Made by a program: the position numbers and the translations under genes. 64,000 nt of DNA. Source: JABDQA01 sp963759125 (GTDB lineage: Bacteria; Desulfobacterota; Desulfobulbia; Desulfobulbales; Desulfocapsaceae). The stretch's first letter is position 1, and every line of letters starts with the position of its first letter. Where the stretch lies: NCBI GenBank assembly GCA_963759125.1, contig CAVWXN010000007.1, positions 196,269-260,268 of the forward strand, given 5' to 3'. Shown here one piece after another: positions 8,177-17,595 of this stretch. Under the pieces are notes generated by a model. That model did not search any database, was not told where the DNA came from, and saw only the letters and a list, made by a program, of their open reading frames with translations.

Positions 8177-9190
8177 ATGATGAGCAGCGAAATTTCATTT
8201 TCAGAGCGGGTTAGCGGGGCACTCCATGGCCTTTTCATCGCCGATGCACTGGCCATGCCGGTGCACTGGTACTACGATACTGATGCGCTGCGTCGCGATT
8301 ATGGCCAGGTCCGTGATTTCCTGGCTCCCAGAAATCCGCACCCTGACTCTATCCTCTGGCGCTCTTCCTACGCACCGACCAGCCCCGCAGCAGATATCCT
8401 GCACGATCAGGCCCGCTACTGGGGAGAAAAGGGTGTTCATTACCATCAGTTTCTCGAAGCCGGGGAAAACACGCTGAACGCACAGCTGGCGGCGGAAGTT
8501 CTGGAGTTTGTCATTTCCAAAGGCAGCTATTCCCGGGGACCGTGGCTTGAGCATTTCATTGCTTATCTTACCACCCCAGGCAAGCACAGGGACACCTATG
8601 TGGAGGAGTATCTCAGGCATTTTTTCGTTAATTACGGCCGTGGCCTCGATCCGGAGCACTGCGGCAGACAGGACGAACACCATATCGGCGGTCTCACGCT
8701 CATGCTGCCGCTGACCATTTATTTTGCAGATACACCCGACTACGCCAGGAAAATCAGTCTGGAGCACCTATCCCTGACCCATGGGGGAACACTCATGAAC
8801 CGCGGTGCCTCACTGGTGGTAGATCTACTCATTGACCTCCTCCATGGTTCAGCACTGAATGATGTTCTCGAAAAAGTGCTGCACTCTTCCTCTACGAAAT
8901 CGAAGCTTCCTTCCCTGCTCGATCTTCTAGACTATCCCGACCACATTGTGGTCGGCAGACATTTCTCGTCGGCCTGCTATCTCGACCAGGCCCTGCCCGC
9001 AACCTTTTATCTGGCTGCAAAGTATCAGGATCAGCCAGAAAAGGGGTTGATAGCAAATACCATGTGCGGCGGTGACAATTGCGGTCGGGGTAGTGTTCTG
9101 GGTGCGCTGCTCGGTGCCGCTTGCGGACTCAAGGCCTGGCCGCAGTCCTGGATCAACGGCTTGAAGCGGCCGCCAGCAATTATCACTTGA
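8177..9190 (+). CDS. ADP-ribosylglycohydrolase (DraG/ARH) family protein
   Basis: About 337 residues of the all-helical ADP-ribosylglycohydrolase fold. The N-terminal metal loop is GALHGLFIADALAMPVHW, where the usual GDA reads ADA, and the C-terminal loop is GGDNCGRGSVLGALLGA, where the canonical D-x-D-T/S of DraG is replaced by D-N-C-G. This version resembles a subfamily with GGDNCHRG rather than true DraG, so removal of ADP-ribose is not certain. Two adjacent ATG codons at 8177 and 8180 are the best starts. It is divergent from the polyketide synthase gene with about 165 bases between them. Confidence 0.8.
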   Translation: MMSSEISFSERVSGALHGLFIADALAMPVHWYYDTDALRRDYGQVRDFLAPRNPHPDSILWRSSYAPTSPAADILHDQARYWGEKGVHYHQFLEAGENTLNAQLAAEVLEFVISKGSYSRGPWLEHFIAYLTTPGKHRDTYVEEYLRHFFVNYGRGLDPEHCGRQDEHHIGGLTLMLPLTIYFADTPDYARKISLEHLSLTHGGTLMNRGASLVVDLLIDLLHGSALNDVLEKVLHSSSTKSKLPSLLDLLDYPDHIVVGRHFSSACYLDQALPATFYLAAKYQDQPEKGLIANTMCGGDNCGRGSVLGALLGAACGLKAWPQSWINGLKRPPAIIT

Positions 9191-9508
9191 TATTTTTACC
9201 ACTGCCCTTCAGCGACTTCTACTCGCTCCGCCAAGATGTCTCTGTTTAATTCTGGCTAAGATACTAAAAACTGAAGTAAAGTTATCAAACTGCTGATACC
9301 GGACATGAGGCGAACCATAAGATCCGCCATCAATGACCCTATACTTGCAGCAGATAATAAATTGCACCGCTACAGACCAACTATGAACCTCAGAAATATC
9401 ATCGTACCGCTTCCTGTTGCATAAGTTTTGTCATTACTTTAGTGTCGTAGACTGTTTTAAAAAAACAATCGCTGATTCATTAACTGCTAAGATCAAGGGA
9501 CCATTAAG
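9191..9508. other. intergenic stretch without gene
   Basis: AT-richer than its neighbours. No ORF, tRNA or clear hairpin seen; it should hold the promoter of the sulfite reductase gene. Confidence 0.5.
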
Positions 9509-10168
9509 ATGCTAAAAGACGGACAGAAAGGAGTCATCCTTCAGCGCGACAAGGAAAGCTATGCCATTGCCCCGCATCTCCCCTGCGGGGTCATTACCCC
9601 TGAAATTCTTGAAAGATACGCTGCCATTGCCAGGAAATACAAAGTACCCTGTCTGAAATTGACCAGCGCCTCCAGGATTGCTTTTCTAGGAATCAAGGAA
9701 GAACAGGTCGATCCGATCTGGGAGGAGTTGGAGGCCGATACAAGCCATATCGTCGGGCTCTGCGTCCGCAGCGTCAAAGTCTGCCCGGGGACACAATTCT
9801 GCCGACTGGCAAAACAGGACAGTATCGAGATGGGCCTGAAACTGGATAAGACCTACCACGGCATGAAAGTGCCCTCGAAAATGAAGATGGCCGTGAGCGG
9901 CTGCAAAATACAATGTGCAGAGAACTGCATTAAAGATATATCCCTTTACGGTACCAATAAGGGCTGGACGGTGCTTATTGGTGGAATGGGAGGCGTTCAG
10001 CCACGACTTGCCGACCAGTTGATAGAGGATGTATCCTCCGGGGAAGCTGAAGAAATAGTCGATAAAATCATCAACTATTGCAAGGACAGCGGCAGTCGGT
10101 CACGGCTTGGCAAAGTTATCGACAAAGTAGGCATCGATGCCCTGCGGCAGGATATTTTGGGTAGCTAA
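9509..10168 (+). CDS. small assimilatory-type siroheme sulfite/nitrite reductase
   Basis: A 219-residue one-domain siroheme-4Fe4S reductase, matching in length the low-molecular-weight assimilatory-type sulfite reductase of Desulfovibrio vulgaris. The N-terminal part (GVITPEILERYAAIARKY) is the ferredoxin-like half domain; the cluster and siroheme ligands are in CVRSVKVCPGTQFC and VSGCKIQCAENC. It would reduce sulfite to sulfide, or nitrite, in the cytoplasm with a ferredoxin-like donor. It stands alone; AAGGGA lies before the start. The physiological substrate in such small enzymes is not firmly known. Confidence 0.85.
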   Translation: MLKDGQKGVILQRDKESYAIAPHLPCGVITPEILERYAAIARKYKVPCLKLTSASRIAFLGIKEEQVDPIWEELEADTSHIVGLCVRSVKVCPGTQFCRLAKQDSIEMGLKLDKTYHGMKVPSKMKMAVSGCKIQCAENCIKDISLYGTNKGWTVLIGGMGGVQPRLADQLIEDVSSGEAEEIVDKIINYCKDSGSRSRLGKVIDKVGIDALRQDILGS

Positions 10169-10191
10169 AATCTTTCTGGGCGAGTTACCGG

Positions 10192-10395
10192 CTAGAGGCT
10201 GCCGATCAGAGTAAAGAGGATGAATATGTTAAACTTATTCTTCCAGTTGAGTCTTCGTTTGAGGATCGCCCTTTTGTTCAGGTCCGGGTCTTCCGACTCC
10301 AGGCGCTGACGCCTCTCGTGGCGCTCAAGCTCACCCTTGGCGATCCGCTCGGCTCTCTTTCTGAGCGACGCTATTTCCGCTTTATCAATGCTCAT
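10192..10395 (-). CDS. small protein with charged helix and C-terminal membrane segment
   Basis: A 67-residue protein: start MSIDKAEIASLRKRAERIA, a strongly charged helical part rich in Arg, Lys and Glu to about residue 50, then a hydrophobic tail NKFNIFILFTLIGSL that could be a single membrane helix. The start at 10395 is chosen because the five extra upstream codons add nothing recognisable. No family is recognised. It converges on the sulfite reductase gene with a 23-base gap. Confidence 0.5.
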   Translation of the reverse strand: MSIDKAEIASLRKRAERIAKGELERHERRQRLESEDPDLNKRAILKRRLNWKNKFNIFILFTLIGSL

Positions 10396-10704
10396 ATTCT
10401 GCTGTCTCAATGGTGTATTTCAGGCTGCCAATTCAATCCGTGATAATTTGTCAGGCCTATCATAACTATTTAGCGGCCCCACTGGTTTGCATTTTATGAC
10501 TGTTTCTTTGCACTTGAGGCCAATAACCTGTCATGATTCAGCCGGGCAGATGGCTCAGGAAGTAATGCGGAACAGGTATTTACCCAGAACGACAGTTGAT
10601 TTATAATCATACAGCGAAAAGCGTGATTCACCCCTTGATAAGAAAAACACCACTCGTCTTTGATTTTCGCTGCGGTGAAACAAAGGTGGGTTAAGGAGAC
10701 TCGC

Positions 10705-11415
10705 ATGAGCTATTCCATTACTCCTCTGTTGACTGGCGTCCGCAATCCGGACCAGGGAATCATGACCTACCAACAGGGCTACGGCACCTCCATCTGGCTG
10801 CCGATCTGGGCCTTTTTACTGCAGGGAGACGACAGAAACATCCTTGTCGATACCGGGCTTGATGAGAACGAGTTGATGACGCCCGCTGGCTTCAGCGAAG
10901 AGACCGGACTGGAGCCCAAAAGTATCTTGGAGTGCTTGGCTGAGCTGGGCTTGAAGCCCGAGGATATCGATATCGTTATCAACACCCATCTGCATGACGA
11001 TCATTGCGGTAACAACGCGCTGTTTGGCAATGCGACTTTCTATGCGCACAAGGCTGAAATAGCTTTCTGCAAATCCCCCCACCCTCTGGATCATCGCTAC
11101 GACGACTATTTCATAGAAGATATCAATTTCACCGAAATCGAATTCGATGGAGAGATCGTTCCGGGCGTTAAGGTTATTAACAGCCCAGGGCACACCGTCG
11201 GCACCCTCAGCGTGGAAATCGAGACCGGTGAAGGCCAGACAATCATTACCGGGTTCTGCTGCAACTCAAAAAATTTCCCGGCCAACGGTCCGGCAGTCTG
11301 CCCCGGAGTCCATGTAAATGCCATTGAAGCCTGGGAATCGATACAGAAAGTCAAGCAGTCGGGCGCCGTCATTGTGCCGATGCACGAACTCAGCCTGAAA
11401 CCGATTCCCGCCTGA
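10705..11415 (+). CDS. metallo-beta-lactamase-fold hydrolase (lactonase-like)
   Basis: A 236-residue MBL-fold enzyme. The metal site is NTHLHDDHCGNN (HxHxDH) near residue 95, followed by SPGHTVGT and a C-terminal PMHE histidine, the pattern of the N-acyl homoserine lactonase/glyoxalase II-like group. ILVDTGLDENEL precedes the metal site as expected. Start at 10705 follows TTAAGGAGACTCGC, a good ribosome-binding site. The substrate is unknown; quorum-signal lactonase, other lactonase or thioester hydrolase are all possible. Confidence 0.8.
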   Translation: MSYSITPLLTGVRNPDQGIMTYQQGYGTSIWLPIWAFLLQGDDRNILVDTGLDENELMTPAGFSEETGLEPKSILECLAELGLKPEDIDIVINTHLHDDHCGNNALFGNATFYAHKAEIAFCKSPHPLDHRYDDYFIEDINFTEIEFDGEIVPGVKVINSPGHTVGTLSVEIETGEGQTIITGFCCNSKNFPANGPAVCPGVHVNAIEAWESIQKVKQSGAVIVPMHELSLKPIPA

Positions 11416-11432
11416 CGGGCGGCACATAGCCA

Positions 11433-11492
11433 GGGGACACAATACTCAAGGTGTCCCATTTAACAATGGGACACCTTGAGTATTGTGTCCCC
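11433..11492. repeat. perfect 27-bp palindrome with 6-base loop (REP-like)
   Basis: Arms 11433-11459 and 11466-11492 are exact inverse complements; the arm begins GGGGACACAATACTC. The outer 11 bases are shared with a second hairpin at 12766-12793. The GGGGACACAATACT core resembles dispersed REP-type elements seen next to Y1/REP transposase genes in Proteobacteria and Desulfobacterota. It lies between convergent genes and could also stop transcription. Confidence 0.8.
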
Positions 11493-11501
11493 AAAGAGCG
11501 C

Positions 11502-12272
11502 TTAAAGTTCGAACAACCGGGTGGGACGCTGCTGTTCGGAAATAGCCAGCACCGACAGCTCCAATCTGTCACGGACGACCTTCTCCGCCTCTTTGTAGGC
11601 AATTTCCGGCAAATTATTGGTCTCGCTCAGATGGGCCAAGACGATATGATGCAGGCTGTCATGGATAACCGAGTATAACAGCCCGGCGCCGTCATTGTTG
11701 GAAAGATGTCCCTCGGAGGATTTCACTCTTTGTTTGAGAGACTGGGGATAGGGGCCGTTTTTGAGCATCTCGGGATCGTGGTTGAATTCCACCACCAGCC
11801 CGTCACAATTACTGAGTCTGCGGCTGATCAGTCGGGTGGGAATACCGGTATCGGTGCAGATACCCAAACGGGCCTTGTCATCTTCGATGACAAACCCCAC
11901 CGGATCGGCAGTATCATGGGAAATGGCAAAGGAACGGACCTGCAGACCGTCGAAATCAATTGGTTCGCCGGTTTCAAATTCTGCCTGTTGGAAAAGCTTG
12001 GTCAAGGTTTTGCCGGCCCCGCGATAGGTACCCTCGTTGGCATATACCGGCAGCCGGCAGCGCCTTGAGACGACGCCCACGCCGCTGATGTGATCGTGAT
12101 GCTCATGGGTGACGAATATCGCCTTCAGACAATCGATATCCCTGCCTATCCGGGCCAGTCGGCTGGCAATTTCCTTACCGGAGAAACCGCCGTCTATCAG
12201 GATGGCGGTGGCCCCGCTTTCAACGTAAATCGAATTACCCCTGCTGCCACTGCCCAGAACGCAGAATTTCAC
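11502..12272 (-). CDS. MBL-fold metallohydrolase, YycJ/WalJ-like
   Basis: A 256-residue MBL-fold protein of the YycJ/WalJ group: N-terminal VLGSGSRGNSIYVES, metal motif FVTHEHHDHISGVG, then AISHDTADPVGFVI and a C-terminal LAHLSETNN, all typical. Relatives are thought to be nucleases or to help link cell-wall synthesis and division; no substrate is claimed. The start codon is GTG, 2 bases after the dut stop, so it is probably translated from the dut message. Confidence 0.85.
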   Translation of the reverse strand: MKFCVLGSGSRGNSIYVESGATAILIDGGFSGKEIASRLARIGRDIDCLKAIFVTHEHHDHISGVGVVSRRCRLPVYANEGTYRGAGKTLTKLFQQAEFETGEPIDFDGLQVRSFAISHDTADPVGFVIEDDKARLGICTDTGIPTRLISRRLSNCDGLVVEFNHDPEMLKNGPYPQSLKQRVKSSEGHLSNNDGAGLLYSVIHDSLHHIVLAHLSETNNLPEIAYKEAEKVVRDRLELSVLAISEQQRPTRLFEL

Positions 12273-12274
12273 TT

Positions 12275-12745
12275 TCAGACCCCGGTGTGACCAAAGCCGC
12301 CGCTGCCCCGAGCCGTATCATCGAGCTCAGAGACAACGTCGATGGCGGCCCTGACAACCGGAGCAACCACCAATTGGGCGACTCGGTCCCCTCGCTTGAT
12401 GGTGACCGGCTCCTGACCTAGGTTGATCATGGCGATTTTCACTTCTCCCCGGTAGTCCGCATCGATGGTTCCGGGACTATTCGGCAGGCTGAGACCATGC
12501 TTCACCGCCAAACCGCTGCGGGGCCGCACCTGAATCTCATAGCCGGCGGGAATGGCCACCGCAAACCCGGTCGGTATCAGAGCCCTGGCGCCGGGGCCGA
12601 TGGTCACCTGATCGGCGACAGCGGCACAGACATCCATCCCTGAAGAACCTGCGGTCTCATAGGAAGGGATCCTGAGATCAACCGCGTCGGCCGGATCGAG
12701 CCATTTAAATTTGGATCGTATTGGCGAAGAACTGTTTTCACTCAT
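12275..12745 (-). CDS. dut: deoxyuridine 5'-triphosphate nucleotidohydrolase
   Basis: Trimeric dUTPase of 156 residues that hydrolyses dUTP to dUMP and pyrophosphate, keeping uracil out of DNA. All five motifs are visible: SSGMDVCA (1), RPRSGLAVKHG (2), GTIDADYRGEV (3), RGDRVAQLVV (4) and the C-terminal RGSGGFGHTG arm (5). The start MSENSSSP at 12745 is chosen over an in-frame codon 30 bases upstream that lies close to the hairpin at 12766. It is downstream of pnp and immediately upstream of the YycJ-like gene. Confidence 0.95.
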   Translation of the reverse strand: MSENSSSPIRSKFKWLDPADAVDLRIPSYETAGSSGMDVCAAVADQVTIGPGARALIPTGFAVAIPAGYEIQVRPRSGLAVKHGLSLPNSPGTIDADYRGEVKIAMINLGQEPVTIKRGDRVAQLVVAPVVRAAIDVVSELDDTARGSGGFGHTGV

Positions 12746-12765
12746 GGAAATCAGAAAACGAGAAA

Positions 12766-12793
12766 GGGGACACAATAAAACAATTGTGTCCCC
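12766..12793. repeat. hairpin sharing the GGGGACACAAT arm
   Basis: Eleven-base arms GGGGACACAAT / ATTGTGTCCCC around a six-base loop, located between dut and pnp. The arm is identical to the outer part of the palindrome at 11433-11492. Confidence 0.75.
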
Positions 12794-12827
12794 AGAACTT
12801 CCGACTTGGGATCCGCTAGTCGCGGAT

Positions 12828-14907
12828 TCAGTCGGTCAGCAGTGCTTTGCGGCTTAAACGTATCCTGCCGCGGCCATCTATCTCAAGAACCTTAACCTCA
12901 AGTTCATCGCCTTCCTTGACGATGTCGGTCACCTTGTTGACCCGGCTCTTGTCGAGCTCGGATATGTGAACAAGTCCGTCAGTTCCCGGCATAATCTCGA
13001 CAAAAGCGCCGAAGTCCTTGACCGTTTTCACCACACCCTTGTAAATGGCGCCGACTTCAGGTTCTGCAGTGATGGTTTTGATTCTCTCCATCAGGGCATC
13101 GAAACTGGTACCGTTGGTGGTGAAGATCTTGACCAATCCACTGTCTTCAACCTCGATCTTGGCGTCGTACTCGGCCGACAATTCCTTGATGATCTTGCCG
13201 CCGGGGCCGATTATGTCCCTGATTTTGTCGGGGTTGATCTGATGGGCATGATATTTGGGAGCAAACTCGGAAATCTCGGTCCGCGCCTCGGCAATCCCTT
13301 TTTCCATTTCCCCGAGGATATGCAATCGGCCGGCTTTGGCCTGGGCCAGAGCCTTACCCATGATGTCACGATCAACCCCATCGATCTTGATATCCATCTG
13401 CAGGGAAGTCACCCCATCGGCTGTTCCCACAACTTTGAAATCCATATCACCGAGATGATCTTCATCGCCAAGAATATCAGAGAGGATGACTACTTTGTCG
13501 TCCTCTTTGATCAGTCCCATGGCAATTCCCGACACCGGGGTGGAAATCGGCACACCGGCATCCATCAGGGCCATACTGGCTCCGCAGACGGTGGCCATCG
13601 AGGATGAGCCGTTGGATTCCATAACTTCGGAAACCACCCGTATCGAATAGGGAAATTCATCTGACGTCCGGCAACGCTGCCTCGATACCTCTTCTGGCCA
13701 GGGCGCCATGACCGATATCTCGTCTGGATGGACCGCTGAGTCTGCGCACTTCGCCCACACAAAAAGGCGGAAAGTTATAGTGCATCATGAAGCGTTTGTG
13801 CTCTTCACCACCAAGGGTCTCCACCCGTTGCTGATCCCTCTCGCTGCCCAGCGTAGCGCTGACCAGAGCCTGGGTTTCACCTCTGGTGAACAGGGCGGAA
13901 CCGTGGGCGCGCGGCAGGTAGCCCGCTTCACTGCTGATCGGACGAACCTGATCAAAGGCCCGGCCGTCGATTCGGATGGACTCATTAACGATCTTGGCAC
14001 GCATCGACGTTTTGCGGAATTTCGAAAGCAGTTCCGAGATCTCACCCTTGCGTTCACCTTCCGGATCGATCTCAGCATTTACTTTTGCCTTGAGTTCATC
14101 ATACTTACCCCCGCGTTCGAGCTTATCGGAGGTGGAGATGACATTGTCCATGTCAGCTTTGGCACAGTCGGCTATCCTGCCGTAAAGCTCTTCATCTATC
14201 TGCGGCGGTTCAACGTCTCTTTTTTTCTTGCCGCAGGCAGCCTGCAACTCTTTCTGTACTTCAATCAGCGGCTGCAGATTTTCAAAGGCATAGAAAATGG
14301 CGTCAAGTATCGTATCCTCGGCCAGGGAGTCGGCTTGTCCTTCGACCATCACCACCGCTTTCTCGGTGCAGGCCACGACGATATCCATGGCCGAGTCTTC
14401 AAGCTCTTTGACCGTCGGATTCATCACGAAATTTCCGTCAATATACCCCACCCTGCCGCCGGCAACCGGCCCGCCGAAGGGGATATCGGAAAGGGTCAAG
14501 GCACAGCTGGCGCCGGTGAGGGCCAGCATGTCCGGTGCATTTTCCTGATCGGCCGACAATACCGAGGCAATTACCTGGGTCTCAGCACAATAACCGTCGG
14601 CAAACAACGGCCGCATAGGCCGATCAATGATCCTGCAGGTCAATACTTCGTTCTCACTCGGTCTGCCGATTTCTCTCCTGAAATAGTTTCCGGGGATTCG
14701 GCCAACTGAGGCCATTTTTTCCTGAACTTCAATAGTTAATGGGAGAAATCCCAGTTCTGGTTTGTTTACCTTGTCTCCTACAGCGGTAACCAGAACCATG
14801 GTATCTCCACTCCTGACAAGGACTGAGCCGGATGCCTGCTTGGCAAGCTTACCTGTTTCGATGGTAATCAGATTTGTACCGATCGTAGCCTCTACCTTCT
14901 TAATCAT
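12828..14907 (-). CDS. pnp: polyribonucleotide nucleotidyltransferase (one frameshift)
   Basis: Phosphorolytic 3'-5' exoribonuclease of the RNA degradosome, about 692 residues. Start MIKKVEATIG at 14907 follows GTGGAGAC. The first RNase PH domain runs through the FRREIGRPSENEVLTCRIIDRP stretch, the alpha-helical linker follows, the second PH domain contains HYNFPPFCVGEVRRLSGP and ESNGSSSMATVCG, and KH and S1 domains close the protein (IIGPGGKIIKEL, GAFVEIMPGTDGLVHISEL). The frame changes near 13673 in GCCGGACG; removing one G gives LPTSDEFPY, the family sequence. A broken pnp beside an intact operon is best read as a base-call error. It follows rpsO, the usual order. Confidence 0.93.
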
Positions 14908-15376
14908 AATGTCTCCACTTGTGGGCCGCCTATTCGGCTCCACGATCACCGACCGGCTTCTTGCCGGCCGTTTTACCTTCACTTCAAATTAGAAATTTCC
15001 TAATCCTTCCTACCGTCCTGCCCTATTGCAGAACAGCTTACTTAAATCTTACTAAATTAATGGGTGCCTTAAAAAATTGAGATTTTCGTTAAAGATCAAG
15101 GCGCGTGTGGAAATTTTACCACAGGCATATCAACTTATATTCCGAGGATAAAATTTTCGCGCGCAACGCAGAGATTAAGCGAAAAGACAATTTTTAAAGC
15201 TACCCATTTGCCTTACGGCATGTGAAAAAGAGCGAAACCGGATAGCCCAGCCGCTGCAAACGAGCGACTCTGCCATCCGGTTTAACAGTTCTTCAAAAGA
15301 ACCATGTAAGAAGAGTGGCGGGCGAATTTCCCACCGTACCTGAACAGCGATAGACATGGAAGTCTGTCAGGCAGGC
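14908..15376. other. rpsO-pnp intergenic region
   Basis: No gene seen. AT-rich in the middle with the repeated-looking AAATTTTACC / GATAAAATTTT segments around 15113-15160. On the minus strand it carries the end of rpsO and the leader of pnp; in many bacteria the pnp leader is the target of autoregulation, which is not verified here. Confidence 0.5.
15222..15283 (-). terminator. possible terminator after rpsO
   Basis: On the minus strand AAACCGGAT pairs with ATCCGGTTT across a 31-base loop that can fold further, followed by CGCTCTTTTTC. The long loop makes it uncertain; it might be an attenuator between rpsO and pnp. Confidence 0.4.
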
Positions 15377-15649
15377 TTACTTGCGTATACCAAGGTCCTT
15401 GATCAGGGCTCTGTATTTCTGAACATCTTTGTTTTTAAGATAATCAAGCAGACTGCGCCGCTGGCCAACCAGTTTCAACAACCCCTGACGGGAATGATGA
15501 TCCTTTTGATGTATCTTGAAATGTTCAGTGAGATACTGGATTCTATCGGTCAATAGAGCGATTTGCACCTCGGATGAACCGGTATCGGACTCGTGTGTCT
15601 TGTATTTCTCGATAATCTCGTTTTTTCTTACTGCCGATTGTGCCACCAC
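15377..15649 (-). CDS. rpsO: 30S ribosomal protein S15
   Basis: Complete 90-residue S15, which binds 16S rRNA early in small-subunit assembly. The family signature is plain: THESDTGSSEVQIALLTDRI, LTEHFKIHQKDHHSRQGLLKLVGQRRSLLDYL and the C-terminal YRALIKDLGIRK. AGGAGG lies before the start on the minus strand. It sits between truB and pnp, a very conserved order. Confidence 0.97.
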   Translation of the reverse strand: MVAQSAVRKNEIIEKYKTHESDTGSSEVQIALLTDRIQYLTEHFKIHQKDHHSRQGLLKLVGQRRSLLDYLKNKDVQKYRALIKDLGIRK

Positions 15650-15790
15650 AAACCTCCTATATTCCTTTACTGCGCTCTTATTTAGCTTATCCTATACATT
15701 AAACATACTACGCACACACGATAATCTCAACCAGAAGAGATTCTGTGCCTGCCAGGTTGATTTATTCAAACAGATCATAATATTCATTAT

Positions 15791-16537
15791 TCAAGAAGAA
15801 TGCAAGAGTTTCTGCACTTCTCCTACTTCGATCCTGTGCTCCCGCACCCATTGTGTCTTTTCGGGATCATCCAAACAGCCACCCGGTAGGCACTCTTCAA
15901 CAGAAAAGCAGCCGCTCCGGGTCCTCCTCAAAGCGGACAGATAGGCGCCACATCCCAGAGATCTGCCAATATCTTCGGCCAGAGTTCTGATATACGTTCC
16001 CTTGCTGCACCTGATCAGCAGCTCCATTGACGGGTCAGAGCAATCGCCGACCAGATCCACCTCAGTCAGGTCAAGCTCATGGATAGTCACTTCCCGAGGT
16101 TCCTTGGTTATTTTTATCCCTTTCCTGGCGTAATGGTAGAGCGGCTTGCCCTTATGTTTGAGAGCAGAAAAATGCGGCGGCGTCTGCAGGATCCTGCCCC
16201 TGAACCCGGCCAAGACTGCTTCGATCTTGTCCGGATCGATACCGTCCAGCGAGCCGCTGTCGCTTATCTCCCCTTCCGGATCCTGGGTGGTGGAAGTCTT
16301 GCCAAGTACCACCGTAGCCCGATAGGTTTTCTCACCCTCCATGAGCTCCCCGATAAGTCTGGTGGCCGGACGACCGATGCAGACCACCAGCAGGCCGGAG
16401 GCAAATGGATCCAGCGTGCCGGCGTGGCCAACCTTCTTGACCCCGAAAATCTTTCGAACCGATCTTACGACGCTGAACGATGTCTTGCCCGGAAGCTTAT
16501 CAACCAGGACAACACCGGGATCAGTTGGGGAAATCAT
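15791..16537 (-). CDS. truB: tRNA pseudouridine-55 synthase
   Basis: A 248-residue TruB that converts uridine 55 of the tRNA T-loop to pseudouridine. The catalytic aspartate is Asp43 in HAGTLDPFASGLL; GEKTYRATVVLGKTSTTQDPEG and CSKGTYIRTLAEDIG are conserved family blocks. The C terminus (EVGEVQKLLHSS) lacks a full PUA domain, as in the shorter bacterial forms. It follows nrnA with a 26-base gap in the nusA-infB operon. Confidence 0.95.
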   Translation of the reverse strand: MISPTDPGVVLVDKLPGKTSFSVVRSVRKIFGVKKVGHAGTLDPFASGLLVVCIGRPATRLIGELMEGEKTYRATVVLGKTSTTQDPEGEISDSGSLDGIDPDKIEAVLAGFRGRILQTPPHFSALKHKGKPLYHYARKGIKITKEPREVTIHELDLTEVDLVGDCSDPSMELLIRCSKGTYIRTLAEDIGRSLGCGAYLSALRRTRSGCFSVEECLPGGCLDDPEKTQWVREHRIEVGEVQKLLHSS

Positions 16538-16563
16538 CAGATTGGTAACACGACTGGATCGAA

Positions 16564-17595
16564 CTATGAGCAGCTCGCTCCAGAGGAGGGAGCTCGGAGG
16601 GCGTCTTTAATGGAGTCGACCACTTTTTCTCGGACTGATTCCAAGGAATCAGCCGGAAATTTACAGCCCGCGGCGTTTCGATGCCCGCCACCTCCATACT
16701 GTTTGGCTATCGAAGCAACGTTGCACTCACCTTTTGCCCTCAAGCTCACAGAAATGGTGCCCGATTTGGTTTCTTTAATAAATACGGCGACCTTCACCGG
16801 ACTGATAGACCGGGCATATTCGATAAATCCTTCCACATCCTGAGCCAGGGTACCGCTGCGGTCAAACATCTCCCGGGTCACATGAATGCAGGCAATCTGC
16901 TTGTTCTCGCTCAGCTCAAGCGTTGACAGAACCTGCTGCATTAAATCCAGACGTTCCGGACTGTAGTTGTCGTAGATCAAACCGGCGACTTCATTAGGGT
17001 TAACACCTAAACCCACAAGTTTGCCGGCAATTTCAAAAGTTCGCTGACCGGTACACTCATATCTGAATGAACCGGTATCGGTGCAGATCGCCACATAGAG
17101 AGAAAACGCACCTTCGTAGGTTGGAGTCTGCCCCAGCGCCTGGCCAATTTCATAGACCATCTCGCCGGTGGAGCTGCGCTGTGGATCGACCCAGCGATAA
17201 TCGCCAAAATTGAGATGGGAGAGATGGTGGTCAACCACCACAAAGGGTGATATCTGTAGAAAGTAATCCTGATAGCGGCCCATGCGATCGGCTTCCCCGC
17301 AGTCCAGGGCGATTGCACAGATATCGACTCCCGCCTCGCCGACAAACAACTGCAGCCGGTCAATGTCAGAGATCAGTTTACGGCAGCCCGGAAGAAAATC
17401 ATAGAGATGAGATATTGGTTCATCGAGGTAGGCGAAAACCCTCTTGCCCATCTGCTCGAGCATATCGGCCATGGCCAGAAGCGAGCCCACTGCATCGCCG
17501 TCGGGCTGCACATGGGTGGTCACCACGAAGTGACTGGTATCCCTGATAACCTCAAGAATTTTCTCAGGAATCTTCTTCTCGATTATTTCTGTCAC
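16564..17595 (-). CDS. nrnA: DHH-family oligoribonuclease/pAp phosphatase
   Basis: A 343-residue DHH-DHHA1 phosphoesterase. Metal motifs are visible in THVQPDGDAVGS, ALDCGEADRMG and VVDHHLSHLNFG; the DHHA1 substrate-binding part ends in YGGGGHRNAAGC. Relatives degrade very short RNA and dephosphorylate 3'-phosphoadenosine 5'-phosphate. The start is GTG at 17595, which overlaps the 3' end of rbfA by 32 bases, indicating translational coupling. Position between rbfA and truB is standard in many bacteria. Confidence 0.9.
   Translation of the reverse strand: MTEIIEKKIPEKILEVIRDTSHFVVTTHVQPDGDAVGSLLAMADMLEQMGKRVFAYLDEPISHLYDFLPGCRKLISDIDRLQLFVGEAGVDICAIALDCGEADRMGRYQDYFLQISPFVVVDHHLSHLNFGDYRWVDPQRSSTGEMVYEIGQALGQTPTYEGAFSLYVAICTDTGSFRYECTGQRTFEIAGKLVGLGVNPNEVAGLIYDNYSPERLDLMQQVLSTLELSENKQIACIHVTREMFDRSGTLAQDVEGFIEYARSISPVKVAVFIKETKSGTISVSLRAKGECNVASIAKQYGGGGHRNAAGCKFPADSLESVREKVVDSIKDALRAPSSGASCS

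Noticed and set aside
13708..14709. 333-codon plus-strand frame inside pnp
   Set aside because: It is the complement of pnp, which is a clear, conserved gene.
15516..15944. 142-codon frame on the plus strand over rpsO and truB
   Set aside because: It lies opposite conserved genes and shows no family features.
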